Origin: Ascidia mentula
Lineage: Eukaryota > Chordata > Ascidiacea > Phlebobranchia > Ascidiidae
Direction of reading: 5' to 3'
Assembly: GCA_947561715.1 (NCBI GenBank)
Contig: OX387200.1
Span: 19,966,501 to 20,030,500, forward strand
Length of the DNA stretch: 64,000 nt
Translations under genes and position numbers: made by a program
Shown here: positions 1 to 11,808 of the stretch, in pieces
Layout: the number at the start of each line of letters is the position of its first letter
Numbering within the stretch: the stretch's first letter is position 1
The notes under the pieces: model-generated
What the model was told of the DNA's origin: nothing
The model's database searches: none
The model's input: only the letters and a program-made list of their open reading frames with translations

Positions 1-1019
1 TACCGATTGTTGTGAATAAACAAAATTAAAGTTAACATCACACAAATTGTAAATACTACAGTGTGTAAAATATTGGCACCAACAATTGGAAATATAAATA
101 CAGTTTTTTATTCATGTAAATATCAATGTTATAATGAATGCGTATTATAATCTTCGTGTTGCGTAGTATGTGGTGTAAAATACAGAATATAAACAAAATG
201 TATTTTGCTGCTGTACCATCGTTGAGACAGACAGTTCAGAACGGAACTTCCCTGATAGAACTATCAATATCACATTTCAAAAGCTAAGCTAGTAGAGAAC
301 AAATTCTGTCACTTTTAAATTCTGTTCGAGTTTTTTCCAAACATCCAATACTATTTTTTCTGATATTGTGCTTTAAAACTGAAAAATCGTTGGCAAATAT
401 AAAGCAGGCACATGTGTAACTCTTTTAAATCAACGTGACAGCACAGTCGCAACAGTAGCAATACAAATATGAACTGAAGCTAAAATGGCTGTTAGCAGCA
501 AATTTGTAATGCCCCAAATGCAACAACAAAGAGTTTGTGATAAATGAGAAAGCTACTTCAAATAACTGAAGTAAATACCCGTTTTAACATAGTAAAACGA
601 CTCAAAATGTATTTACAAACACCTTTTTGAGTACTGTATTACCGTTCTTCGCAAGGCCTGTTGTAAGCTCAACAATTTAGTTAATATAAGCACAAATATT
701 GAAAAGTCCTGCATTGCTATACTTTATGTGCCATTCTACTGATTTGTTTAATGATGAAACTTTACTATCTTGTCAACCAATACAAAGTTTTGTGACCACG
801 TTAGAACAAACAGCAGTTTAGAAGAAAATTAGTCCTTTGTGGTTAATTTTGGTAAAGAGCACAATACATGTTATTTCGCTTGACGATTGTTTTTGAAACT
901 TTTTCAATTTTTCAATATTTTCAAGCAACATACTGTGAAATAAAGTTCATTTTAGTTTTCAAGCATCCAAATCTACGGAAAGGGAGCTAAAGAAGGATGT
1001 ATGGAGAAGTATTCAACAT
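1..1019. other. 5' flank of the TPR-like cluster, no gene seen
   Basis: I found no convincing exon here on either strand. The DNA is AT-rich. From about 786 onward it aligns by eye with the flanks upstream of genes B and C (from about 3,150 and 5,590), so it is the upstream part of the same duplicated unit. Confidence 0.5.
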
Positions 1020-1207
1020 ACGCTTGTCAGTCCTGTGCACCACAACGTGACTTGTTTACCAAAAGCTACACAAAGGAAACTTTATAGCGTGACGTACAAG
1101 CTTACCAGTCGACTGAATGTAGTTCCGCTTTACCCTTCATTGTGGCTTCGCCTAGCTCTTAACTACGTTATTGTGTTGACTGAAATCAGCAGTTTTACTA
1201 TTCAATA
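1020..1207 (+). promoter_or_regulatory. conserved promoter block upstream of gene A
   Basis: This block, ending at the start codon of gene A, is repeated almost unchanged upstream of genes B and C. It includes a CRE-like core (gcgtgacgtacaag) and a stretch around gactgaatgt. No clear TATA box was recognised. Promoter function is inferred from position and conservation; the tandem duplication is recent, so conservation alone is weak evidence. Confidence 0.45.
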
Positions 1208-2454
1208 ATGACTGAAAACAGCAATGTAACGGCAGCTGTAGTGCAAGGTAAGAAGTTTGCATGTGGTTAATTGTTTGTCTTTAATTTATGTTATTTGTAT
1301 CAGAACCAGCACAACAAACTAAACAAAGCAATCCTGATCAGGCTTCTACCAGTCAACAGCAAAGTCAAACATCAACTGCCAAAATAAGAGGTTTGATCAG
1401 TCTTTGTAACTTTGCAATGCACCAATTACAACGACAATATTTTATACCAGATGGAGCTGGTGCAAATAATAAACGGAGAATGAAATTGTCTCAAGTATTT
1501 CTCACTGACTGGGAAGGTACGTGCTGTAATTATGTATGGTATCTTTATGCAGTTAAATTATTCAACCACGTTTAAATTAACCTTTTTAATGCAGAGGCTA
1601 GTACTGCACTGTTGAACGAAGGCAAGTACGATGCTGCATTCGGAATTCTCAACAGACAGTCAATGATGGGAAGAGTTTTGCGCAATCTCAAGTTCCTCTT
1701 GAAGTATGCAGTCTCCCTCCTGGCCACAGGTCGCATGAAAAGGTGTGCTCAAATCAGGAAGGAACTGGCCAATATTCTCAAGGAAAATGTTTACATCAGT
1801 CTTCACAGTGCCCTGACGTTTACAGAGATGCTCCATGCAAAAGGGCAACATCTCGATGCTGTATTGTTCTGTCTTCTCACAGTAGACCTGTTCTCGGACC
1901 CCAGTGACAAGAAGCAGACGATGGTGGTGGTGGACAAGTGCATGTCATCCATGCGCGAACCGGTGCTTGCCATCATGGAAGACGACGAAAGCATGAAATC
2001 ATTTGTGCAAACCTACATCCTTCCAGTCATGCGTGAGATGAAGGAGATGGTTTTGTCATTGCATGGGGTCGACGACCAATTCAAGTGTGTAAAGGTGGCT
2101 TGGATCGTCCACTATATCGACGTGTGCGACCGTGACGTCAAGTCCAGCGCTGAAGTGCTGAAAGAAGGCATTGGTTTAATGCGCGACACGTTCGGCAACG
2201 ATGCCATGAAATATCAGATTTTCGGCACGCTTCTAAACAATCTAGCTTCCGCCTACTTGAAGTTGTCCGAAACAGAGAAAGCGATCGGAACCCTTTCGGA
2301 AGCAATTGAGTGCTTTAAGGTGGCGGACGACTTTGAAACTGAAACAAAACGCCAAAAGTACATAAATGATTGCGAGCGATCTATGTTGAAAACTCAAGCT
2401 TTTGCATCCGATGACCTTGATTTAGCTGAACTTTTAAAGCAACATTTCAAATGA
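1208..2454 (+). CDS. TPR-like helical repeat protein, gene A
   Basis: Four exons: 1208-1247, 1304-1390, 1451-1516 and 1595-2454. They join in phase 1 at GT-AG introns and give 350 aa. Residues 1-64 are Gln/Ser/Thr-rich and look disordered, ending in a short conserved motif (KLSQVFLTDWEE). The large exon codes for a helical domain starting ALLNEGKYDAAFGIL. It ends with a TPR-type pair, NNLASAYLKLSETEKA, followed by a conserved DFETETKRQKY segment. No signal peptide or membrane segment is seen, so a cytosolic scaffold or adaptor is likely. The exact role is unknown. Genes B and C are close tandem copies; D, E and F are distant family members that share the same large-exon layout. The start was chosen because B and C keep the same ATG and first donor. 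Confidence 0.78.
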
Positions 2455-2537
2455 AACTTCTCTTGTTTTGTTTGTAGCATGGAATACGCTGTCTTGGCAC
2501 CTGTACAGTAAATATACGTGTGCAAAATATTTCTGTG

Positions 2538-2543
2538 AATAAA
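2538..2543 (+). terminator. poly(A) signal AATAAA of gene A
   Basis: A canonical AATAAA lies 84 bases after the stop codon. The matching site in gene B reads AATGAA. Confidence 0.55.
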
Positions 2544-2830
2544 TTTCTTTGTGCGATTCGTTTTCTGTAATAACTGTAATCACTGTAACAGCTGTACCCT
2601 TCTAGTGAGTCTTGTGGTCTGAAATCCAAATTAAAAAAATGATTAATAATAGACTCTTCATGATCTTCAGCCTGTGAATAACGGAGCACAAATAGGAGAA
2701 ATGAAGTTGTGATTGCTGGGTCCCTTGGATACTAAATTTAACAAAAAAATATTTTTGACTAGGATCTTTCATTTAATCCCTGAAGTCCTTCATTTCGATA
2801 CTTTATCTCTGTTATTATTGATTATCCAGA

Positions 2831-3115
2831 GCAGGGCTTCACAAGGTTTATCGCTTGCGACCCCTTATATTTTACACAGTTTTTCGTGGCCCTCCATGTT
2901 TGACAGTCATCGAATAGTAATTTTAATGAAATGCCTGAGAAAACTTAACAGGCATATTTGATGACCCATAATACGTGTGTTAATCTTAAGTATATTTTAT
3001 GGATCTGTTTAGCGTTTAATATGACAATGGTGAAATCTCTGCGACCCATGAAGTCCATTTCGCGATCCCTGCAGAGGGTCGCGACCCCCAGTATGAAAAG
3101 TACTGGTCTGTGGAG
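2831..3115. mobile_element. possible non-autonomous hAT-like element, copy 1
   Basis: The edges resemble degenerate hAT/Charlie-type ends: CAGGGCTTCACAAGG followed by TTGCGACCCC on the left, and GGTCGCGACCCCC followed by a TACTGGTCTG-type end on the right. I could not define an 8-base target duplication, so the boundaries are approximate. An identical copy lies at 5270-5554, showing that the insertion came before the A/B duplication. Confidence 0.35.
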
Positions 3116-3396
3116 GTTTTTGGTAACTATCTTGCAGACCAATGCAAATTTTGTGAACCATCCACGTTAGTATAAACACCAATTTAAACAAAATCGTCTA
3201 CTTTGGTTAAGTTTTGGAAAAATGTGGAATATTTTCTACATGCTATTTGATTTAACGATTGTTTATGAGACTTTTTGATTTGCTAACTTTCGTTCAATTA
3301 ATTTGTGTTATTGTAGTGTAAAGTTCATAACTGTTTCCAAACGTCCAAAACTGCAGTTAATAGCTTAGAAAGGTTACATGGACAGTGTTAAACAAA

Positions 3397-3608
3397 CGCT
3401 TATCAGTCCTGTGCGCCACAAACGTGATTTGTTTACCAAAACCAACACAAAAGGAAACCTAATAGCGTGACGTACAAGCTTACCAGTCGACTGAATGTGG
3501 TTCCGCTTTACCCTTCGTTGTGGCTTCGCCTAGCTCGTATCCACGTTATTGTGTTGACTGAAATCAGCAGTTCAGGCAACCAAGTCTTTAACATTTTGCT
3601 ATTCAATA
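3397..3608 (+). promoter_or_regulatory. conserved promoter block upstream of gene B
   Basis: This is the same block as at 1020-1207 and 5835-6024, ending at the gene B start codon. It includes the gcgtgacgtacaag core. Small insertions near the ATG separate it from the A copy. Confidence 0.45.
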
Positions 3609-4893
3609 ATGACTGAAAACAGCAATGTAATGGCAGATGTAGTGCAAGGTAAGAATTTGCATGTGGTTAATTGTTTGTCTTTAATTTATGTTATTTGTAT
3701 CAGAACCAGCACAAGAAACCAAACAAAACAATCCTGATCAGGCTTCTACCAGTCAACAGCAAAGTGAAACACACACTGCTAGAATAAGAGGTTTGTAAAA
3801 CTGAAAACCTTTTTAATGCACTAATCAAAACAATATTCATTTACAGCAGAGGGATCTGCTGCAAACAACAAACGGAGAATGAAATTGTCTCAAGTATTTC
3901 TCACTGACTGGGAAGGTAGGAACTTGTGCTTCGATCATGTTAAATACATATTTTTTCCTCAATAAGTGGTAGAATTATGTAACACAGCTGAATTATTAAA
4001 ACAATTGAAATTAAAACCGCATTTTTAATGCAGAGGCAAGTACTGCACTGTTTAACGAAGGCAAGTACGATGCTGCATTCGGAATTCTCAACAGACAGTC
4101 AATGATGGGAAGGGTTTTGCGCAATCTTAAGTTTCTGCTGAAGTACGCAGTCTCCCTCCTGGCCACAGGTCGCATGAAAAGATGTGCTCAAATCAGGAAG
4201 GAACTGGCCAATATTCTCAAGGAATATGTTTACATCAGTCTTCACAGTGCCCTGACGTTTACAGAGATGCTTCATACAAAAGGACAACATCTCGATGCTG
4301 TATTGTTCTGTCTTCTCACAGTAGACATGTTCTCGGACCCCAGTGACAAGAAGCAGACGATGGTGGTGGTGGACAAGTGCATGTCATCCATGCGCGAACC
4401 AGTGCTCGCCATCATGGAAGACGACGAAAGCATGAAATCATTTGTGCAAACCTACATCCTTCCAGTCATGCGTGAGATGAAGGAGATGGTTTTGTCATTG
4501 CATGGGGTCGACGACCAATTCAAGTGTGTAAAGGTGGCTTGGATCGTCCACTATATCGACGTGTGCGACCGTGACGTCAAGTCCAGCGCTGAAGTGCTAA
4601 AAGAAGGCGTTGGTTTAATGCGCGACACGTTCGGCAACGATGCCATGAAATATCAGATTTTCGGCACGCTTCTAAACAATCTGGCTTCCGCCTACTTGAA
4701 GTTGTCCGAAACAGAGAAAGCGATTGGAACCCTTTCGGAAGCAATTGAGTGCTTCAAGGTGGCGGACGACTTTGAAACTGAAACAAAACGCCAAAAGTAC
4801 ATAAATGATTGCGAGCGATCTATGTTGAAAACTCAAGCTTTTGCATCCGATGACCTTGATTTAGCTGAACTTTTAAAGCAACATTTCAAATGA
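3609..4893 (+). CDS. TPR-like helical repeat protein, gene B
   Basis: Four exons: 3609-3648, 3704-3790, 3850-3915 and 4034-4893, joined in phase 1, giving 350 aa. It is almost identical to gene A over the large exon, with a few substitutions such as Asn to Tyr in the EYVYISLHS segment. Exon 3 has two AG acceptors three bases apart (cagcag, 3844-3849); the use of either keeps the frame and adds or drops one residue. The gene sits between A and C on the same strand with its own copy of the promoter block. The AATAAA of gene A is AATGAA here. Function is unknown beyond a likely intracellular helical scaffold. Confidence 0.77.
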
Positions 4894-5269
4894 AACTTCT
4901 CTTGTTTTGTTTGTAGCATGGAATACGATGTCTTGTCACCTGTACAGTAAATATACGTGTGAAAACTATTTCTGTGAATGAATTTCTTTGTACGATTCGT
5001 TTTCTGTAATAACTGTAATCACTGTAACAGCTGTACCCTTCTAGTGAGTCTTGTGGTCTGAAATCCAAATTAAAAAAATGATTAATAATAGACTCTTCAT
5101 GATCTTCAGCCTGTGAATAACGGAGCACAAATAGGAGAAATGAAGTTGTGATTGCTGGGTCCCTTGGATACTAAATTTAACAAAAAAATATTTTTGACTA
5201 GGATCTTTCATTTAATCCCTGAAGTCCTTCATTTCGATACTTTATCTCTGTTATTATTGATTATCCAGA

Positions 5270-5554
5270 GCAGGGCTTCACAAGGTTTATCGCTTGCGAC
5301 CCCTTATATTTTACACAGTTTTTCGTGGCCCTCCATGTTTGACAGTCATCGAATAGTAATTTTAATGAAATGCCTGAGAAAACTTAACAGGCATATTTGA
5401 TGACCCATAATACGTGTGTTAATCTTAAGTATATTTTATGGATCTGTTTAGCGTTTAATATGACAATGGTGAAATCTCTGCGACCCATGAAGTCCATTTC
5501 GCGATCCCTGCAGAGGGTCGCGACCCCCAGTATGAAAAGTACTGGTCTGTGGAG
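5270..5554. mobile_element. possible non-autonomous hAT-like element, copy 2
   Basis: This is the identical copy of the element at 2831-3115, carried along in the spacer duplication. No transposase is encoded. Confidence 0.35.
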
Positions 5555-5834
5555 GTTTTTGGTAACTATCTTGCAGACCAATGCAAATTTTGTGAACCAT
5601 CCACGTTAGTATAAACACCAATTTAAACAAAATCGTCTACTTTGGTTAAGTTTTGGAAAAATGTGGAATATTTTCTACATGCTATTTGATTTAACGATTG
5701 TTTATGAGACTTTTTGATTTGCTAACTTTCGTTCAATTAATTTGTGTTATTGTAGTGTAAAGTTCATAACTGTTTCCAAACGTCCAAAACTGCAGTTAAT
5801 AGCTTAGAAAGGTTACATGGACAGTGTTAAACAA

Positions 5835-6024
5835 ACGCTTATCAGTCCTGTGCGCCACAAACGTGATTTGTTTACCAAAAGCTACACAAAAGGAAACCTA
5901 ATAGCGTGACGTACAAGCTTACCAGTCGACTGAATGTGGTTCCGCTTTACCCTTCGTTGTGGCTTCGCCTAGCTCGTATCCACGTTATTGTGTTGACTGA
6001 AAGCAGCAGTTTTACTATTCAATA
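5835..6024 (+). promoter_or_regulatory. conserved promoter block upstream of gene C
   Basis: This is the third copy of the block seen upstream of A and B, with the gcgtgacgtacaag core, ending at the gene C start codon. Confidence 0.45.
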
Positions 6025-7310
6025 ATGACTGAAAACAGCAATGTAATGGCAGATGTAGTGCAAGGTAAGAAGTTTGAATTTGGTTAAAAGTTTGACTTTA
6101 ATTTATGTCGTTTGTATCAGAACCAGCACAAGAAACCAAACAAAACAACCCTGATCAGGCTTCAACCAGTCAACAGCAAAGTGAAACACCAACTGCTAGA
6201 ATAAGAGGTTTGTATGAATGAATAACATTAAAAATGCACCAAATATAACAACATTCATTTACAGAAGAGGGATCTGCTGCAAATAACAAACGAAGAATGA
6301 AATTATCTCAAGTATTTCTTACTGACTGGGAAGGTAGGAGCTTGTGCTTAGATCATGTTAAATACATATTTTTCCTCAATAAGTGGTAGAATTATGTAAA
6401 ACAGCTGAATTATTAAAAAAATTGAAATTAAAACAGCATTTTAAATGCAGAGGCAAGTACTGCACTGTTGAACGAAGGCAAGTACGATGCTGCATTCGGA
6501 ATTCTCAACAGACAGTCAATGATGGGAAGGGTTTTGCGCAATCTCAAGTTTCTGCTGAAGTATGCAGTCTCCCTCCTGGCCACAGGTCGCATGAAAAGAT
6601 GTGCTCAAATCAGGAAGGAGCTGGCCAATGTTCTCAAGGAATATGTTTACATCAGCCTTCACAGTGCCCTGACGTTTACAGAGATGCTCCATACAAAAGG
6701 ACAACATCTCGATGCTGTATTGTTCTGTCTTCTCACAGTAGACATGTTCTCGGACCCCAGTGACAAGAAGCAGACGATGGTGGTGGTGGACAAGTGCATG
6801 TCATCCATGCGCGAACCAGTGCTCGCCATCATGGAAGACGACGAAAGCATGAAATCATTTGTGCAAACCTACATTCTCCCAGTCATGCGTGAGATGAAGG
6901 AGATGGTTTTGTCATTGCAGGGGGTCGACGACGAATTCAAATGTGTAAAGGTGGCTTGGATCGTCCACTACATCGAAGTGTGCGATCAGGATGTCAAGTC
7001 CAGTGCGGAGGTCCTGAAAGAAGGCATTGGTTTAATGCGCGACACGTTCGGCAACAACGCCATGAAGTATCAAATTTTCGGCACTCTCCTTAACAATCTA
7101 GCTTCCTCGTATATGCGACTTTCCGAACCGGAAAAGGCGGCTGGAACTTACGCCGAGGCCATCGACTGCTTCAAACAGGCCGACGATTTTGAGACAGAAG
7201 CCAAGCGCGATAAATACATTCGTGACACTGAGAAAGCCAGAGGCAGAGCCCACGTTCACATGTCGGATGAAATTGATCTGATTGAGATGTTGAGAAAGGC
7301 TTGCGAATGA
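6025..7310 (+). CDS. TPR-like helical repeat protein, gene C (chimeric relative of A/B)
   Basis: Four exons: 6025-6064, 6121-6207, 6268-6333 and 6451-7310, in phase 1, giving 350 aa. The first three exons and the first half of the large exon follow genes A and B closely. From about 6,900 onward the sequence drifts, and the last 90 or so residues are clearly different, including SSYMRLSEPEKAAGTYAEA and a new tail ending MLRKACE. The length and exon ends stay the same. Exon 3 again has two in-frame acceptors (acagaag). The sharp change in divergence along one exon suggests gene conversion of the 5' part by A or B. The TPR-like C-terminal pair is kept. Gene D converges from the other side with a 226-base gap. 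Confidence 0.77.
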
Positions 7311-7536
7311 GTTGTAACAAATACTCAATTGTATATAAAGCTCCTCTACTGTAGTTTTGTGTGTTCGTTTCTATCTACTGTAAATCCGTTTGTACAATTT
7401 TTGTATGTACATATTATTGTATTCAGTAAATACATAAATCTGAAGTGTATGCTTTTTTACATAAGACAACAAAAAACAGTAAGAAAAACGCGTGCACACT
7501 GAATATGTATATACAGTGTCATGAAGTAGTTCTCCT
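7311..7536. other. convergent 3' ends of genes C and D
   Basis: This gap must hold the 3' ends of both transcripts. I see no unambiguous AATAAA for either gene; variants such as TATAAA and AATACA occur. Overlapping 3' UTRs are possible. Confidence 0.4.
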
Positions 7537-8978
7537 TCAGTTTCGTCGGAGAGCAAGGGAGAGTGCTCCTTCGGCATCTCTGATGAATTTTTCTTTTTTG
7601 GCGTCGGTTTCGAAATCCTTTGCATGGTGAAAAGCATCGATGGCCCTCGCAAAGCAGTCAGCAGCATTTTCGTACTGCGCCATAACCAAGTAAGTTGCTC
7701 CAAGGTTGTTTAGGTAGGTACCGTACATTTGAATGTGGGCTGCCGAGTTGCCATAGGTTTTGTCCATGTTGTCAATGGCACTAAGGAGAGTATTCTCTCG
7801 TGTGTCATGGTCTTCCACCTCCAGTTCCACGCACTCCACAACGTGGAAACAAACGGATCGAATGAGAAGAAGCACTTTGTCACCTGCGTGGTCTGTGGCC
7901 TTGATGACCTTGTCCTTGATCTGATGAAGCATTGGGCCGATGGTCATCTCGCCAACGGCCTTGTTGCTCGAATCAAGCTTCACCAATTCGGACAGACTCT
8001 CGCGAATGACGTGCATGCAGTGAAGCATTGATGCCGCCACAGTCCCAGATGCTGGTTCTGCTGCGAGCAGAGAAGATGCCAAGTTGGCCACGGCAATCGC
8101 GTGGAGATATTTCTCTTTTTCCTGAAGCTTGAGAGAAAATTTTAAAGCTTCGTCAGCGGTTGTGTGCAATGATTTTCGTACAAGGGTGAGGAGCTTTTGA
8201 AATACTTCCTCAGCTTCCTCATGGCGTTGCGTCACAAACAGGCTCTCGTAATATTTGAAGAGAAAAGGAAGATCCCGTACTTCCTCATCCTGTTCGTAGA
8301 TTCGATCCAGGATTCCAAATGCTTCATCGAAGCTCCCTTCAGCCATTAACTCTGCACTTCGGTCTGGGAATTAAATAATTGTAATGAGCTGGTATCAAAT
8401 ATTAGATGTTTGCAACAACTGTTTTCGTGTCCGATGTTTACTGACCTTCAAGATCGAAGAATCGTTCAAGGTTGCTTCTTGAAATACATTTCCCGGGTTT
8501 CTGTGTGGACGCTTGAGATGCTTCCTTTTGTGAGGTTTCTAAAAAATTTCCGCATCGTTACACGTCAAAATTTTTGATAAAATATAACTCGGTAACTTTA
8601 TTAGGCTACGTCTTACAACTTTTGTTAAACTTATATTTACCAGATTGTTGCTGGTCCTGCATAAATAAACCCAGGGGATCAGACATCATTCCTTGCATGT
8701 GGTGAGACATTCTCTCTAAATTCATAATTTATGTTGACATCAACACAAATGAAAGAATATATTTCAAAATATCTTACCAATATTTTGTGCCAACATTCCG
8801 TAGATAGTCCTGAGGGAATAATGTTTATTTATATTAAGAGAGGTATGTAAGCTGACTTTGTTGTAAACGGTACATACCGATGGTCCGGTTTATGTTGGAC
8901 ATTGACATTAAAGTTGAGTTGCATTCGCTCATCGTCCGTCGTAATATTATGGCTTTCCATTGCTTTTCGATCATCCAT
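7537..8978 (-). CDS. TPR-like helical repeat protein, gene D
   Basis: Five exons read on the - strand: 8878-8978, 8778-8809, 8641-8715, 8446-8538 and 7537-8363, giving 375 aa. The start is the ATG at 8978. The frame stays open further upstream to a GTG, but that is not a eukaryotic start. Introns 2 to 4 are phase 1, as in the sister genes; the first is phase 2, as in gene F. The N-terminal 100 residues are polar and end in a motif (SNLERFFDLED) that matches KLSQVFLTDWEE in gene A. The large exon begins ELMAEGSFDEAFGIL and ends with the TPR-type pair NNLGATYLVMAQYENA and a DFETDAKKEKF segment. The domain is shared with the family but strongly diverged from A-C. Probably cytosolic; exact role unknown. 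Confidence 0.75.
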
Positions 8979-10280
8979 TTTCAAAGTTTTATCTCGAAAA
9001 TGTACTTCTCCAATGTTGTGCACACAAAACTAGGCTTACTGTGTATTTGCAGGCTAAAATTTTGAGGGAGGTCTTCAGTGCCAGGAAAATACCCAATTTC
9101 CTGAAAAAATTTTCAAAGTTGTATTTAAATATGTTATTTTTAGTGCTTACTGCAACCACTTTGAAAATCATGTTTGTATACTAGGTCAAATTTGCCATAG
9201 CGTAAAAGTCATTTAATTGATCTGACGTATTTTTATGAAAACAGTTGGCGACCATTGATAGCAAAAGTTAAAAAAAAGTAACTTATTTCATCCCTGTTAA
9301 CTAACAAACATGTCTGTTTCTGATACTGCACTCCCAACCCACTCAGTAAAGAATCTCAGCCACGATTTTGTTGACTAGTATGTTGCTGCGTCGAGCCAGT
9401 AGTTCCTCTTTTCGACAACCGTGACGTCGGCCCTGATCACGTGACTTATACGTATTGGAGGTAAGTAAAGCGTGTCGAACGGGTTTGGTTCGGTGATTGG
9501 TTTCTCAATTTTCTCAATTGCTTTTCTTAATTTATTCAGGCATTATTTTATGTTTGATCAACTACCGTGATTGTAGTGTTATGTGGTACTATATACACGT
9601 ATGACGTTTGCCCAAGCTTTTAGCAAGTATTTTATGAATGATTAACTTTAACTGTTGCAGACTGATATTTTTTGAAAAGCTAGATTTGTTTCCAATCATG
9701 CAGATATGTTATTTTTTTCCTCCTTTCGTATGTTCCCAGTTTATCAAACTTCCATTCCATTGCAGGCAGTTATATTACCAACGTTTCATAATGTACATTG
9801 TTTTTCATTACACCCAAGACCAAAACGTTTCTAGAAATACAAGTGCATGATAAGCGGCTAAAATGCCCGATACACAAAAGGCAATAAACCCATCGTTACT
9901 GGCTGTAGCTAAAATCTCTGACGACAAATCTGATGACAACAGCACAAGGCATGACAGTTACTTGCAATGGTCACAGTTACTTGCAATACAACAGGGATAA
10001 AGCATTTGAGACTTTCACGTTCGATGGGAAAACATTGGAGACACGCTTCATCTAATCGCTTAAATGTTCTACAAGTATTTTGCTAATTTTTTGGCGTGGC
10101 GGATAAACAAAAGCTGCACATAAAAGTTGACATGTAGTTGATTAGTTGATTGGTGAAGACGAAATAGAATCACGGATTTATGGGCCAGCCAAAGTACGCA
10201 GTTAATAGAAGAGCAAACAACATTGGACGCGTATGTACACACAAAAGTCCTCGTATGTCCCAATACCCCGCCCACACATC
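8979..10280. other. gene D promoter and gene E 3' flank
   Basis: No coding exon was recognised. A stretch near 9,370-9,460 has a CRE-like TGACGTCG (9422-9429) and a CACGTG E-box (9438-9443), and is the best candidate for the gene D promoter. A short + strand reading frame starting near 9,863 has no recognisable similarity. The rest is AT-rich DNA. Confidence 0.4.
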
Positions 10281-11808
10281 TTACTCAAGACCCTGAGCCC
10301 GGCTTAAAACACGTTCGGTGTCTTTAATGTATTTTTCCCGTTTGCTGTCGGATTGGAAGTCGGTAGCTATGTTGAAGCAGTTAAGTGCCTCTGCAAGATG
10401 TGCGACAGCTTGTTCGTTGCTCCCTTGCCTGAGGTAAGCCGACCCCAGGTTGTTGGCAAGTGTGCCGAAAATTTGATGTTTCAATACGGCGCTATCCCCC
10501 AGGACATCACGCATGTGCGTGAGGGTATCCTCAACCAAACGGATGCGTTTGCGCCGGTTCGTTTCGCATATCTCAATGCCGTGAATTACCCAAGCGTATT
10601 TGACGCACTTGTACTGCGGATTGACGTCACAAATTTGCGAGAAAGCATCTTTCATGGCGTACATTTGCGGTAAAACGCAGCGCGTTACGAACGGATTCAG
10701 GTTTTCGTCGTTCTCCAGCATTATGGTGACGGTTTGTTTCATACCGACCACACAGTTTTCGATCGCCTCCAATACTACGTACGAGCCGCCAGCTTCGTAG
10801 AAAAGATCGTAAAATATTTCATACACAAGCAAGGAAGCGTAAAATCGCCCCAGTTGACAAAGTTTGTCGGCCAGCCACAACACAGCCTTACTCAGGGGGT
10901 TAAGGCTTTTCATCAAAGTCTTGAGTTGCTCTTTGGCTTGCTCGTAATCGCTCTCTGTTGCCATCAAGCTGACGCAGTACTCCAGAAGAAACGAAGCATC
11001 TCTCAAATCCTCACCGAGTCTGTTTCGTTCGTCCAGAATACCGAAAGCCTCTTCAAAATTCCCCTTATTGATGTATGATGACGTATCATCTGCGTTTCCA
11101 AAACAAGGTACTTTAAGCTTTGAGCAAATTGAGAAAACATGATTTCTGCTCAACATGTATGTGCGGTTTATTGAATTCGGTTGTCCATCTTAATGTTAAG
11201 GTTTACATTGTGGTGAAAAATAAATGTTGTCACGTTAAATATATAGAATTGTTTAATGTAGAATGCGCTATTGGAATGGTTGTGTGGTGAAACGTATGTT
11301 CGTTAACAAATCAAACAAAGAACTTTAAAAACATGATTTCTTTTCATATAACCTGCCCACGCACTCCAACAAGAAATTGGATACGTGGGCAAATTTAACA
11401 CCTACCATGCCACAAGAAGACTTTTTCAAGGTCAAACCTTGAAGCATTTTCACCCTGTCGTTCCTCACCTGAAACAGAAGATCACCCATGTAAGTTGTAC
11501 TGAACGCTGCAAATTGATACCATTATAAACAGTGAAAACATTTACCCAAATGCCTATATCCACCTATGTGAAGTAATATGGCGATACGCATTTAACGTCG
11601 ATTCACAGCATCAAAGCGTAATATGTGGACTACTCACCTACTATATTTACAAAACTCCCTCCCCAAGTCTCAGTACCACTTATTGTGGGATTGTCGTTCC
11701 TTTGCTGCAAACTGCCACTCATGAAATCTGATACACACGCATAAACTTTAAATAATATAAACCTAATAATATATGTTACAAATCCATCACTTACCAGAGC
11801 TATCCATC
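10281..11808 (-). CDS. TPR-like helical repeat protein, gene E
   Basis: Four exons read on the - strand: 11796-11808, 11638-11727, 11406-11468 and 10281-11089, all phase 1, giving 324 aa. The first exon codes for only MDSS plus one base, like the tiny first exons of A-C. Exon 3 carries the family motif (SRFDLEKVFLWHD) just before the helical exon. That exon opens INKGNFEEAFGIL and closes with the TPR-type NNLGSAYLRQGSNEQA and a DFQSDSKREKY segment. The donor of exon 2 is a strong GTGAGT. It is divergently arranged with gene F across 319 bases. No signal peptide; function unknown. Confidence 0.73.

Larger units (their letters stand above)
2455..3608. repeat. intergenic repeat between A and B (copy at 4894-6024)
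   Basis: This stretch is the A-B spacer. It recurs nearly base for base as the B-C spacer at an offset of 2,439 bases. It contains the gene A 3' UTR, a hAT-like element remnant and, at its end, the promoter block of the next gene (3397-3608). No coding exon was recognised. It marks a recent tandem duplication. Confidence 0.8.

Noticed and set aside
2713-3191. Several short open frames on both strands between genes A and B, repeated between B and C
   Set aside because: They lie in the duplicated spacer and the hAT-like remnant, and overlap each other on both strands, as expected for noncoding DNA.
8979-9023. Upstream extension of gene D to an apparent start at 9023
   Set aside because: That codon is GTG; the first in-frame ATG is at 8978 and matches the MDD start of gene F.
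9863-10000. Short + strand frame beginning MPDTQKAINPS, about 45 residues
   Set aside because: No similarity or splice-site support was seen; it may be a decayed repeat fragment.
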